Assembly: GCF_036373705.1 (NCBI RefSeq)
Contig: NC_089861.1
Span: 1,053,501 to 1,117,500 of the forward strand
Direction: 5' to 3'
DNA from: Amia ocellicauda
Lineage: Eukaryota > Chordata > Actinopteri > Amiiformes > Amiidae
Length of the DNA: 64,000 bases
Shown here piece after piece: positions 1 to 11,584 of this stretch. Within the stretch, counting starts at the first letter, position 1, and every line of letters starts with the position of its first letter. The notes beneath the pieces were generated by a model, which was not told the origin of the DNA, did no database searches, and saw nothing but the letters and a program-made list of their open reading frames with translations. Made by a program: the position numbers and the translations under genes.

Positions 1-163
1 CCTTCGCTTGTCCAACAATATATTTTTAGCTGTTTTTGTGAGAACTGCAGGCTGACTATGCAGATGTCCACGTTGTTTCGAGTGTCAGTATCCGATGAGT
101 ATCCGATGAGTAACCGATAATTGTTGATGTAACCGCAGCCCGGGTCCACTGTACGGGTCCCGG

Positions 164-731
164 TCAGTGCTGCGGTCGCAGGGCGGCGTGTCCATCCTTC
201 AGCAGATCCCGCCAGGCCTTCAGGAACTGCGCGTTGGCGGAGCATTTGGCCGCCAGCTCTCTGACTTGCAGGGAGATCGCGGATGTCTCCTCCAGGACTC
301 GGGTTAAGGACACGGCAGCCTAGTGCAACACAGACAAGACAAAAACACAAAACACACGCATTCATTATTTATATAAAATATTTACTGTATATAGTGCCTT
401 TCATAACTGAATATCACGAAGCGCTTTACAACAGGTACAGCATACACATTAACAGTGCAATGATAAAACAATAAACCAGTCAAGACACAGATCACAAGAC
501 AATCATAAACCATATCAGTTACAAATAAAACGGTACTTGTCGCAATGCCCGGGCTATAGTTAGATCATACTCATGCATGGCATCCCATTTGATTTACAGT
601 ACAACAGCTACATGCGCTATTAAACTTACGTCATCGATCTGCGCCTCGATCTCCTCCACCATCTCCGCGGGGTCGCTGAGGTCGAGGATGCTGTGCAGGC
701 GGCTGGGCGCGTCGGCAGACATTGCGGACAT
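164..731 (-). CDS. C4orf46: C4orf46 (RCDG1) homologue, 2 exons
   Basis: Small vertebrate protein of unclear biochemical role. Exon 1 is 731-630 and exon 2 is 319-164, with a GTAAG donor just below 630 and an AG acceptor just above 319. The phase-0 join gives 85 codons before TGA. Exon 2 encodes the diagnostic C-terminal block, including [13 protein letters not shown] and [12 protein letters not shown], which I recognise as the conserved end of C4orf46. The N-terminus is shorter than in human (113 aa). A second ATG lies three codons inside the first. The gene is divergent from ETFDH, with about 610 bp between start codons, the same head-to-head order as in human. The bases left of 164 are 3' UTR. 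Both exons are too short to show as long open frames. Confidence 0.8.
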
Positions 732-1344
732 TAAACACTTCACAGAAACCCTGTTTTTAAAAAGTCCCGCGTTGCTCCCTGTATACCAGCTGGCCCCTTG
801 GTGACGTCATGCGCATAGGTGGCCGGTGGTGCCTGCGTAAAAATGTATATGTTGATTGAATGCGACTGAACCTGGGGATGAGCTGCTCAAATCGACATCG
901 ACACTCACTGCGTTTCCTACCTCACTTCTGTGAAATGAACTGGCTTTAATGGTGTTATTATTACTCCAGACCAAGTGGGTTCGCGCTGAAGATAAATCAG
1001 ACGTGCTCAAAAAGTACTGTATTAAAACAAATCAACTCACCGCGGAAGGCGCAATGCATGATGGTAGATGTAGTCTTTGGCTGGACACGGAAGCACGGGA
1101 ACTGCTGTCCGCAAACTGCACTTCCCAGAGATCCTCTGGGCCGATGTTGTGAAGGTTAGCTCTGCAGCGCTGGGAGTTCAGTCTGTAGTCGCGGTCCAGA
1201 GCTGCGGACGCCAGGGCCGGCGGGGATCCCGATATTCATGTGTGTTTGCATTTGAGCACATCGGGCTTCTGGATGGTCATCGCAAGTGTTGTTACATAGG
1301 AAGTAAAGAAAACCCAGGGAAGCAGCTTCGCATTTTCACGCAAC
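732..1344. promoter_or_regulatory. Shared divergent promoter region, C4orf46 / ETFDH
   Basis: Intergenic stretch between two divergent start codons (731 minus, 1345 plus). It must hold both 5' UTRs and core promoters. No clear TATA box was seen for either gene, which suits housekeeping promoters. CpG-rich sequence continues across ETFDH exon 1 into its first intron. That it acts as one bidirectional promoter is inferred from the layout. Confidence 0.5.
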
Positions 1345-4300
1345 ATGTTCCCGGCTGCCAGATACTCGCTGCAAGGTACTGTGTGTTTCCTGCTGTGCGA
1401 GTGCGCTGCCCGGCTGTACACGCCGCTGCTCCGCTGCTTATAACTGCTGCAACTGGGGCGCTGCACACCGGCCGCACTCGTGCTGCGCAGATTCCCGCGG
1501 GTGTGTGCAGCTCTGCACAATCCCAGCGCTGCTATTGGTGGATCTGCGCAGTCCGGTGGGCGTCTGCGCTACGTGGACTCGACCTCCCACTAGCGGTGAC
1601 TTGACAATGTGGGCTAAAGTTCACGAGCAGGCGGCGTGTGGCCGGTTGTGTTGCGCTGCGCAGACGCATGTCCACGCTGCACGCAGTTGTGTATCTGCTG
1701 CTTCGCCGTTCAGCAGCTGTTAATGCCAGTCGCACACATCTGGAAAATAACAATGAGCCTCATTTATTTAAATAAGATAAGTTCCTGCAATAATTAAACC
1801 ACTGCGTGCGCAAAATCTTTTAAGTTTGTGTGCCATCTTACATTAATTGGTTACTACCCTTACATACATCGGCATGTTTTTGCATTTTAAAACAACCTCA
1901 TCAGACTGTCTATTAACAACCTAACTGTGACGGTTATACAATCCATACCTTAATCTTTATCCTTCATTAAAACTCTGACTCCAGATGTCCTAATTGTGCA
2001 TCTGTCATATGTGTATTGTGCCATTGCTCTTCAGCATCAACATTTTCATTACAGATATAGCAATTAATTAGCCTAAAAACTAAATCATATATAGAATATT
2101 TTGTTCTGAATCGTGGAGCTGCATTGCACAGTCCAAAGGAGAGGCCTGGCCCTGTGACACAGGGGCAATGTGGACATCAGAGTCCGAGGCGGTGGAGAAT
2201 AGCCCTCAGAAACGCAATTTTGGGGCACCTGGAAGGCAGATATGGTTAGGAAGGGTCAGTCCTACCTATCAATACTTTATTCACTAGTTTTGACATCGGC
2301 AACATGCAATTTGTGACGTGTTGTATCGCACCTTAAGTGGATTGTTAATCAACTTCTAATGGAAGTGAAGCGCCTGAGGTAAACCAGAGTAGTAAATAAG
2401 TGGGTCGCTCGTGTCTGTTGTTAGTCTGGATCCTTTGCCTCACAGACCTGTTCGAGGGACTCCGGAGTGAAGCCACGCATGTCAGTGAATGGTTTCCTCC
2501 TCAGTTTGATCAGAGCTGCGCGGGTCTTCGAGTGTTTTAAATGGTGTGTGAAGCTCCTCCTGTACTGACACCCTGCCAGCTCTGCTCTGCTCATCTCGCC
2601 GATCAGGAAGGAAACCGGAGACCGTCCTGCCACCCGATAGCGCCTGGCCCGTTCGAGCCGCAGTGAGACGAGTCACAGACGACAGCCCTGTGCTGGTTAA
2701 TGAATGACAGTGACTCGCACAAAAATGTATCTCACAGTTTTACTTTCCACTGAACCAAAGTCACGTCTGTCTGTTTTTTTAGTTCATCCCCGCTGTGAAT
2801 ATTATCCAGGTTCACTATTTTAGACACAGCTTGTTATTATTTATTCTTGATGTTTATTTTGTGCCAGTCTGAGTGGCAGGCCTCCTGCCTGTGTAATGAT
2901 TATCGGCGGCAGCCCAAACACGTGGCCGGTGTGCAGGAGGGGGTGGACGCTGTGTCCTGCTGTCCTGGTGTTCAGACCTCCTGTCTTGTCTGTTCAGCCC
3001 ACAGGTGCGTTCGGTCCCTGAGGGTCCTGCAGAGGGAGCGCCTGTCCTCCCTGCTCCCGGCGCAGAGATGCTCGTCCTCGGCGCCGCGCATCACCACCCA
3101 CTACACGGTACACCCCCGAGACAAGGACCCGCGCTGGGAAGGTACTGGAAACCCAGCGCCTCCTTCTCGCTGAGCGGGAAAGAGAGAACTTCAATACACA
3201 AGAGATTTCTCATGATCTCTCTGTCAGGGGTGGACATGGAGCGGTTTGCGGACGAGGCTGACGTGGTGATTGTGGGCGGGGGTCCGGCCGGGCTGTCGGC
3301 CGCCATCCGTCTCAAGCAGCTGGCGGAGCAGCAGGGCCGGGAGCTGAGGGTGTGTGTGGTGGAGAAGGCCTCCCAGATTGGGGCGCACACGCTGTCCGGG
3401 GCCTGCCTGGAGCCCTCCGCGCTCACCGAGCTGTTCCCCGACTGGAAGGAAAGAGGAGTGAGTCCTTCGACTGCACACACGGACAAACGGACACTGGCAC
3501 ACACAGGCGCACACGCACTCACACTTAGACACACTCACATACACACGCTTGTGCTGAAACTGGTGTTTGTGATTCAGGCCCCTCTCAACACCCCGGTGAC
3601 GGAGGACAGGTTCGGCATTCTGACGGAGAAGCACCGGATCCCTGTCCCCATGCTGCCAGGTATGGAGCAAAGCCAGCGTCCAGATGGGCCCGTGAGAGTA
3701 GCGTGTACAGCGTGTCACATGCATGTAAACGATTTGTGTGCAGTTCCGACGCTCAGTGAGCGTGCTGGTGTCTAATCGAGTCCTTGTGCCCCCAGGTCTG
3801 CCCATGAACAACCACGGCAACTACATTGTGCGCCTGGGCCACGTGGTCCGGTGGCTGGGGGAGCAGGCCGAGGCCCTGGGCGTGGAGCTGTACCCCGGCT
3901 ACGCTGCGGCGGAGGTACGAGAGCGGGGACGTCTCTGTGTTTCTTAGCGTCTCGCAGCTGTGGCCTTAGAAGACGTGTGCCAGCCTCTGGTGGAGATGAA
4001 AGACTGTCAGTGCATTAGAACTTAAGAGCATGAGACACTGTCCAGTCGAGAGGAGCCCATTCGCCCCATCGTGCTCGTTTGGTGTCCATTAATAACTAAG
4101 TGATCAAGGATCCTATCCAGTCTGTTTTTGAATGTTCCCAAATTGTCTCTTCAGCCACATCGCTGGGGAGTTTGTTCAGATTGTGACGCCTCTCTGTGTG
4201 AAGAAGTGTCTCCTGTTTTCTGTCTTGAATGCCTTGAAGCCCAATTTCCATTTGTGTCCCGGGTGCGTGTGTCCCTGCTGATCTGGAAAAGCTCCTCTGG

Positions 4301-7266
4301 TTTGATGTGGTCGATGCCTTTCATGATTTTGAAGACATCGCCATCGTTGCTCCTCTTTATTAACCGAGAACAGTGAAGTCATTGAGCAGTGGCTGGCCGG
4401 TGTTTAGTGCCAGGGGCTCTGCGGTGTGTTTGACAACGCTGTGCTGTTTCAGGTGCTGTTTCACGAGGATGGGAGTGTGAAGGGCATCGCCACCAATGAC
4501 GTGGGCATCGCCAAGGACGGCTCCCCGAAGGTGAGGCTTCCCCTCCGATTGGCAGCGTAATTTAATTGTGCCCCGATGTCTCAACGCCTCGATCGGTGAG
4601 AGAAGCCAGTGCAGGCAGTGATCTGGGCTGAGGCCGGTGACAATAACGTGTGTGTGTCCCGTCCCCCCGTCCTCCCTGAACGCAATTAAATGTCTCTCCT
4701 CTTCTGCCTGTGTCACCAGGACACCTTTGAAAGGGGGATGGAGCTCCATGCCAAGGTCACCATCTTTGGGGAGGGCTGCCACGGACACCTGGCGAAGCAG
4801 CTGTACAGACGCTTCAACCTGCGGGAGGAGTGTGAGCCTCAGACCTACGCCATCGGGCTGAAAGAGGTGCGTGTGCATGTGCGCGGTCACGTCGGGAGTC
4901 TTGTCTGTGAGTAGTGTGAGGACGGAGGGAGGGGGGGAGAGAGGCAGGTGTGCACGTATCGGGGGTGGGGTTGAAATTCTCCGCTTGGCTCTTTGGGTGT
5001 GACCCGGCAGGGCAGAGTCCGTGCCGTAAGTCAATAATCGTCCATAAAAGTAGCACAGCAAACCAAACCCGTGTCAAATCATGACGATTCTAATGAGGAA
5101 ATGTTTATGGTGGAGCTTTTATGTTTGTAATAAACCCGACTGAACACAGAAAAGCCAGTTTTTGTTGCAGTCACGGGTCTCTGTGTCAGATGGAGGGGCT
5201 CAGCTGGTGTGTGTATGTATACATGTGAGGTCGGTTCTATTAACCGAGGCGAATGTGTCCGTTCTGATCTCTGGGTCGCAGCTGTGGGTCATCGAGGAGA
5301 AGAACTGGAAGCCGGGCCGGATCGAGCACACGGTGGGCTGGCCGCTGGACAGACACACCTACGGAGGGTCCTTCCTGTACCACCTCAACGAGGGGGAGCC
5401 GCTGGTGGCCCTGGGCTTCGTGGTGAGTCCCGGCACGTCCCGACCCGTCATGAGCGCCTCCGATGTGCGACGCAGCTCTGCTTGGTCTCCAGAGTGTTCA
5501 GGCCCCTGATCGTGTCTGTCTACTCCTTGCCCTGCCTGACAGGTCGGGCTGGACTACCAGAACCCCTACATCAACCCCTTCCGGGAGTTCCAGCGCTGGA
5601 AGCACCACCCGTCCGTCGCCCCGAGTCTGGCCGGGGGCAGCAGGATCGCGTATGGAGCCCGGGCTCTGAACGAGGGCGGCTTCCAGGTAGGAGTGCTGCG
5701 GCACGCCTGAGAACACTGGCACTGACGCACTGGTATTCATGCACCGACACTGATGCACTTTCCTCATTGTGATTCTTTTTCTTTTTCCCAAGCCTCTATT
5801 GAAGGCAACATGGATTTTTTTCAATTGTAATCATCATCGTCATGCTGAAATGTAGCAGCTGCCTGTAGTCATAGGGACCCCTGTGTGACCCCTGTGTGAC
5901 CCCGCCCCACAGAGTCTGCCTAGGCTGACGTTCCCAGGGGGGCTGCTGATCGGCTGCAGCCCCGGCTTCATGAACGTGCCGAAGATCAAGGGAACGCACA
6001 CAGCCATGAAGAGCGGCATGCTGGCGGCCGAGGCGGTCTTCCACAAGCTCACCGATGAGAACCTGGCGTCTCCCACTGCAGGTGAGTCTGTACCCTGCTG
6101 TCCCCTGCTGTCCCCCGGTGCCTACAGTTCCACCCCGAGTCCTCCTGTTCTGAAATACGTGTGGTACCAGTAGTCGGGACTGGTGAGTGCTCTGTCATGA
6201 TGTGTTGTTGAAGCGTGTGGCTCTTTAGCCTCGCCGAGGCTGCCTGGGTCCACGTCATCGTGTCCGTCTGCCCTCAGGAGTCCACGTGCCGGAGTACGAG
6301 GTCAGCCTGAGGGCGTCCTCCGTGTGGAAGGAGCTGCACAGCGTCAGGAACATCCGGCCGTCCTTCCACAACCCCCTGGGGCTGTACGGAGGCATGATCT
6401 ACACCGGCATCTTCTACTGGATCTTCAGGGGGAAGGAGCCGTGGACCCTAAAACACCAGGGTGAGGGGCGGCCACCACACCATACAACCACAACCCCACT
6501 GCCACACAACACACCGCACCGCACAACCACAAAACCACACCACACTGCTCAACCACCGCAAAACCACAGCCCCACCGCCACACCGGCCCCGGCAGCAGGC
6601 AGCAACATACCGGATAACAAGTCGAAGCCTTGGTCCCAGCTGCCGGCTCTGATCCCCCCCGTCTCTCCCCTCGCTGCCCCCCAGGTCTGGACGCCACGCA
6701 GTTGAAGCCGGCCAAGGACTGCACCCCCATCGAGTACCCCCGCCCCGACGGCAAGATCAGCTTCGACCTGCTGTCCTCCGTGGCGCTCAGCGGGACCAAC
6801 CACGAGCACGACCAGCCGGCCCACCTCACCCTGCTGGATGACCGCGTCCCGGTGGAGAAGAACCTGGCCGTGTACGACGGGCCGGAGCAGCGCTTCTGTC
6901 CCGCAGGTAACAGGCCGACGGGCACACGCCAAACACATGGAACATGGGACTGGTGCACGGTCAGCTTTGGCTTGTGGTACAAACAAACTAATATATGCAC
7001 TGGAGCTTAACGAGTCGATTTTGCAAGGTAGAGAAGAGGCCGCTGTCCTCTCTCCCTCGGTCTGTCCGTCTGTGTGCTCATATTAATCCCTGTGTCCACC
7101 AGGCGTGTACGAGTACGTGCCCCTGGAGTCGGGCGATGGGATGAGGCTGCAGATCAACGCCCAGAACTGTGTCCACTGCAAGACCTGCGACATCAAGGAC
7201 CCCAGCCAGAACATCAACTGGGTGGTCCCCGAGGGCAGTGGGGGGCCGGCGTACAACGGCCTGTAG
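1345..7266 (+). CDS. ETFDH: Electron transfer flavoprotein-ubiquinone oxidoreductase, 13 exons
   Basis: Inner mitochondrial membrane flavoprotein that passes electrons from ETF to ubiquinone in fatty-acid and amino-acid oxidation. Exons: 1345-1375, 2998-3141, 3228-3457, 3578-3659, 3796-3914, 4453-4530, 4720-4866, 5282-5422, 5543-5686, 5913-6081, 6278-6460, 6685-6906, 7103-7266. All introns are GT-AG and phases agree. The total is 1854 nt, 617 aa, the length of the human protein. Exons 1-2 encode an Arg/Ser-rich mitochondrial presequence. The FAD-binding GGGPAG is at residues 75-80. The C-terminal 4Fe-4S cysteines are C561, C586, C589 and C592 (FCPAG and NCVHCKTC). No lesion was seen. Possible poly(A) signals are ATTAAA at 7570 and AATAAA at 8294. 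Exon 1 adds only about ten residues and was chosen because its phase-1 donor fits exon 2. Confidence 0.95.
4020..4376. repeat. Dispersed repeat in ETFDH intron 5 (copy A)
   Basis: An interspersed repeat unrelated to the gene. The core (cattcgccccatcgtgctc, then tcctatccagtct and ccacatcgctgg) recurs at about 63165-63330, where only the first ~170 bp is present. It looks like a SINE or the 3' part of a LINE common in fish genomes; the family was not determined. Confidence 0.7.
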
Positions 7267-9027
7267 TGGCGGGGGAGGCCAGTGCGGCGAGGGTCCCTGG
7301 TCCCGGGGAACACCGTGCCCTATTCAGTGTTTTTTATTTTTTGGTTTAGTTTCAGCACCTCGGGGAAAACCTGCAGGCCAGTGGGGTGGCCGGGACCAGG
7401 GACAGCCCATCCCCGTTTAACCGCATTAAGAGGGGCCTCCCACTCAATCCCCACAGAAGACACCGCAGGGCTATCCTCCCCCCGGTGTCGAGCGCAACGC
7501 TGTCCTGCTGCTGAGGGAGGGGGTGCAGGCATGGTCACGTGCTCCACAATTCAACTTCCAAACACTTACATTAAACACGATGTAGGGGGGTAATAGGTAC
7601 AGTATTGTGAACTGTGATTCCATATCTAACCGCAATGGCCCCAGTCCAGCCCCGTGCCAGAACGGTCCCCAGTTCTCAGTGTGTTTTATGGGAGGTAAAG
7701 TGTTTTCTCTCAGTGTGTTAGTATCACAGCAGGAAGTGGGAAACACACAATCAGAAGGTTATTTTTCAAAAGTATTTATCGATCTGTGAATTGATTCTTC
7801 ATCCAGTAGTGTGGGTGGGCTGTGCAGCTGTGCCTCTAGACCTGCACAGCCCCAGTCCTTACTCTCACTGGTCACCCTAAAGCACCAGTTTATAAACACT
7901 GGGAACACATGTAATTAATCAATTAAAAAAGTCACCCAGGGGAGCTCTGGCGCTGAGAGGCTGCAGGTATTCAGATCATTGCTGCAGTGGTTTCTAAAGG
8001 ACTGAATTTACCAAATCAAAGCTTCACTGATCAGAACGATCCAGGTGTTTAAAGATTGGGGATAGGAGGGTGACCTCCAACCCCTGCTGGAGAGGGGCTC
8101 AGTTTGTGTGTTGATGGCAGTTGGGGAAACACTGAAGCCGCACAGCCTCCTTTCTCCACGTCTGCTGCCGATCTCCTGTGAATGAAGCACTAGCAGCAGC
8201 CTGGGCACTGAGCCCCCTGTGTGCTGCTTTAGAGCTGTGCAATGGGTTTAAAACCAGAAACTGCTGTCGAGTAGAAGTTTTATTTGTATGATTAATAAAC
8301 TGATTTTCAATTAATGTTTTTCCTCTGTGTGGCTGTACTTGCACCAGAACACGTCTGCACAGCTCAGAGCATCACCCTTCCAGCACATGGACAAATTAGA
8401 AAAATGTTTATTGATGTCAAATTCACTTTTATTCCCCCGCTTGTACAGCAGTTGTACTCATCCAAGCATGGGGGGCAGGCGATTCAAGTGTTCAGGTTTT
8501 TCATTCTTAATCTGTTCTATTTGAGGTGTACATGTACAACACTGACATCAGCACAACACAGGGAGAGGGCACTACAGGGGACGACAAGTCACGTGCTGGA
8601 ACACAGCCTGACGGCAGGGCCCTGCTTTTACACACTTCCATTAGTTCATTAAAACAGGCACGTGCCTTTCATAAAGGAAGTACACTAGAAAACAAAACAA
8701 CCTGCTCAAGTACTTGGATCATATCAGTGCAATACTGAAATGTATCCGCATGGGTTTCTTACATTCATACCTCTGTGAGGAATTTAAATACAATACATAA
8801 ACCGTAAACCTGAAACAATAATGTAAACCGCACTCGTTCAGCACGGGGGTCTTCCTGGCGCCGCTGTCGGGCGGGGGTTAAAGCCAACCGAAAGGAAAAG
8901 CTCGCTTCTTGAGGCGTCTTCTGTTGCGGCCGAGGAGGAGGAGGCGCGCCGCTGCCGGAGACACGGGGGCCGCAAAGACGAGTGGCGAGCAGCTGGGCGC
9001 GGACCCCCGCCATCATGGGGCCGGTCT
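7267..9027. other. Convergent 3' UTRs and spacer between ETFDH and PPID
   Basis: No coding sequence recognised. ETFDH (plus) and PPID (minus) point at each other here. AATAAA occurs on the plus strand at about 8294-8299, and its complement (a PPID signal on the minus strand) at about 8407-8412. The two 3' UTRs could therefore nearly meet or overlap. A dispersed repeat occupies about 7825-8000. Confidence 0.6.
7825..8000. repeat. Dispersed repeat, shared with the right end of the window
   Basis: Contains ggtcaccctaaagcaccag, then tttataaacactgg and ggctgcaggtattcag. The same string order occurs at about 63860-63990. Family not identified. Confidence 0.7.
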
Positions 9028-11584
9028 TCAGGCGAACATCTTCGCGTAAGCTCTCTTCTCCTTCTCCTTCTCTTCCTTCACTCTCTGCTTCACTCTCAGC
9101 ATCTCGTTGGCGATTGCTGTCCAGGGGGAGAAATATATAAAAATCAGTGACTCCGGGCAGTTTCAGGTCCACAGCCGGGCCAGGACAGCGGACGTGTCCG
9201 AGTTTTCAGTACCGTGCGTAGAAGATGGAGAAAAACGAGCCTAGCGCTCACCTTTGTCTTCGGGGGAGATCTCCTGAGCTCTCTTAAGGTCAGCCTGTAA
9301 AGGAACATGAGAAAGAATACATACATCAACAACCCGCGCGTACGCAAGACCACTCCGGCGGTTCAAATCAGCGATTCTAACATCTCGAGACGTTACCAGC
9401 GCCTGACTGTACTCCTTCATCCCCTGCCAGGCCTGGGCCCGCCGGTACAGCGCCTTGGTGTTCGCCGGCCTCAACTCCAGAGCCTGGAAGAGAAAGAGGG
9501 CGACCGGCCGGTTACACGATGCACACTTCACAGACAGCGCCTGGGTCTTTAAGAATCAATAAAGTACAGCACTGTGTGCATGGACAGGGTGCGCAGAACC
9601 GGTCACTATGGACCTTCCAGTTTATTTAAGATAAAATGCACTCCACTAATGTATGACTATTAATGTACCGATTACTGTTGACATTTTATTATGAAAAGCA
9701 AAGCGCTGACCTCGCTGCAGCTCTCCATGGCGTCCTGCCACAGCTGCATCTTGAGCTTGCAGGCGGCGATGTTGAGGATGCAGCTCAGGGCGATGGGCTC
9801 CAGCTTCTGCTGCGCACTCTCCTCGTCCACCACGTCCCCGCACACCTCCAGATACCTGCCAAAAGCACACGCGCAGAGCGGTCACGCCTACAGGCACTGT
9901 GTGAGCCGACCCAAAACCTCTGTGGCCATCGTGCCTACCACACAGGTCTCCACCTCGAGATCCGTACCTCAGAGCCTTGGAGTACTTCTTGTTAGCCGCC
10001 TGCCAGTTTTGGGATTTGAAGAACGTGTTCCCGATGTTCTTCACGTCTTCGGCAACCAACAGCACTTTGTCAACCTGCGGAAGATTTGAAAACGAAAACG
10101 ACGTGTGTCACGTACAGCGCGACAGACCCGCGCCCGTATAGGAGCGCTACGGCAAATCGGACGCGAGAGGCGGCGGGTGGGACCTACATCTTTGAAGTCG
10201 ACGTCAGAGTCCTCTGGGAAGTCGGGATGGACGTCCCCGGACCCGTCCCCCGGCGCGATGCCCCAGTCATCCCCCTCACTGTGCTCCCCGCACTCCGCAA
10301 TGACGCACGGCTGTCCGGGGCCAAGACACAGATCACACGAGGGTCATTCTCTGGGCCTATTGGCTTTTCCACCTCATGTCTCCATTATAACAAGCACTGA
10401 CCACAACATGTGCAATGAACACAAATCCCCACGTCAGAAATGACCCTGAAGAGAAGTGAATGCGGTCTTACGGAGACAGAACCCCTAGTCACTCCTCCTG
10501 AACCCTCTCGCTCACACAGGAGCATTTCCGTACCTTCACTGGCAAATCCTCGTTGGTCTCCATGGCCTCCATCATCTTCACCACCCCCATGCCCTTCAGA
10601 ACCTGCCCGAAGACCACGTGCTTGCCATCCAGGTGGCTGGTGGGCACCGTGGTGATGAAGAACTGCGAGCCGTTGGTGTCGGGCCCGGAGTTCGCCATGC
10701 TGAGGAGGCCCTCGCGGTCGTGCTGCAGGGGGACAATGGACAACGGTTAGGATCCATGTTGCTGTCACGCGCACTATCTTAGCTGTAATGTCTCACGATT
10801 TCCCCACAACCAACAGGATTTCAAAGTGCCTTACCTTGTAGTGGAAGTTTTCATCTTCAAACTTTTCTCCGTAAATGCTCTCCCCTCCAGTCCCGTTTTG
10901 ATTAGAAAAATCGCCCCCTTGGATCATGAACTTCTTTATAACTATAAAAATGCAGATGGGAGAGTTGAGAACAAGAACCACGACCTGCATGCAGCAATGC
11001 CGTGACTTAAAACACACCCTGCAGGAAACCCGTAGCTGGTGTGGACAGACTGTTGTTGTCGTTTTACTGCCCTCATGGCCGGCGCATACTCACCCCGGTG
11101 GAAGGGGCAGCCTCTGAAGTGCAGCGGCTTGCCCGTCGCCGCCCCGACGCCCTTCTCTCCGGTGCACAGGGCTCGGAAGTTCTCGGCTGTTTTCGGGACA
11201 ACATCGGCGAACAACTCCAGCACTATGCGGCCGACTGCAAGAACAAGGGTTTCGATTGAGCCGCACGGCAAACTCGGTTCACGACGGGTTGTGGCTTTGA
11301 AGGTCTGGAGCTACACTGCATGTGACTGTTTAGTGCGGTGCTGCGTTCAATGGCCAGATAGCATGCAGCGCTCAAGGCTGTGGACCCGAGAAAGGAGACC
11401 TCATTAGCTAATAAAGGACAACACGTGTTTAGACATCAGGCAGCCTGCCACACGGACAGCGTCCCCGCACACAGGCATGCTCTGGGCCGGCGGGCTGACC
11501 TCTCTCTCCGCCGATGTCCACGTCGAGGAACACGCGAGGGTTGTCCGCCTTGGAGGGCTTGCTCTGCGGGGTCGGGTGGGACAT
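9028..11584 (-). CDS. PPID: Peptidyl-prolyl cis-trans isomerase D (cyclophilin 40), 10 exons
   Basis: Cytosolic Hsp90 co-chaperone with an N-terminal cyclophilin domain and C-terminal TPR repeats. Exons in transcript order: 11584-11500, 11234-11094, 10941-10835, 10722-10534, 10310-10188, 10074-9968, 9855-9711, 9483-9397, 9294-9252, 9116-9028. The total is 1116 nt, 371 aa (human 370). It starts [19 protein letters not shown]. Cyclophilin blocks include [19 protein letters not shown] and [22 protein letters not shown]-type segments include [12 protein letters not shown]. The protein ends AYAKMFA. All junctions are GT-AG with matching phase. It is convergent with ETFDH, the usual vertebrate arrangement. 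No lesions seen. Confidence 0.95.

Noticed and set aside
3091..3820. Antisense frames of 147 and 198 codons over ETFDH exons
   Set aside because: GC-rich coding sequence often leaves long antisense frames; these span introns and exons without domains.
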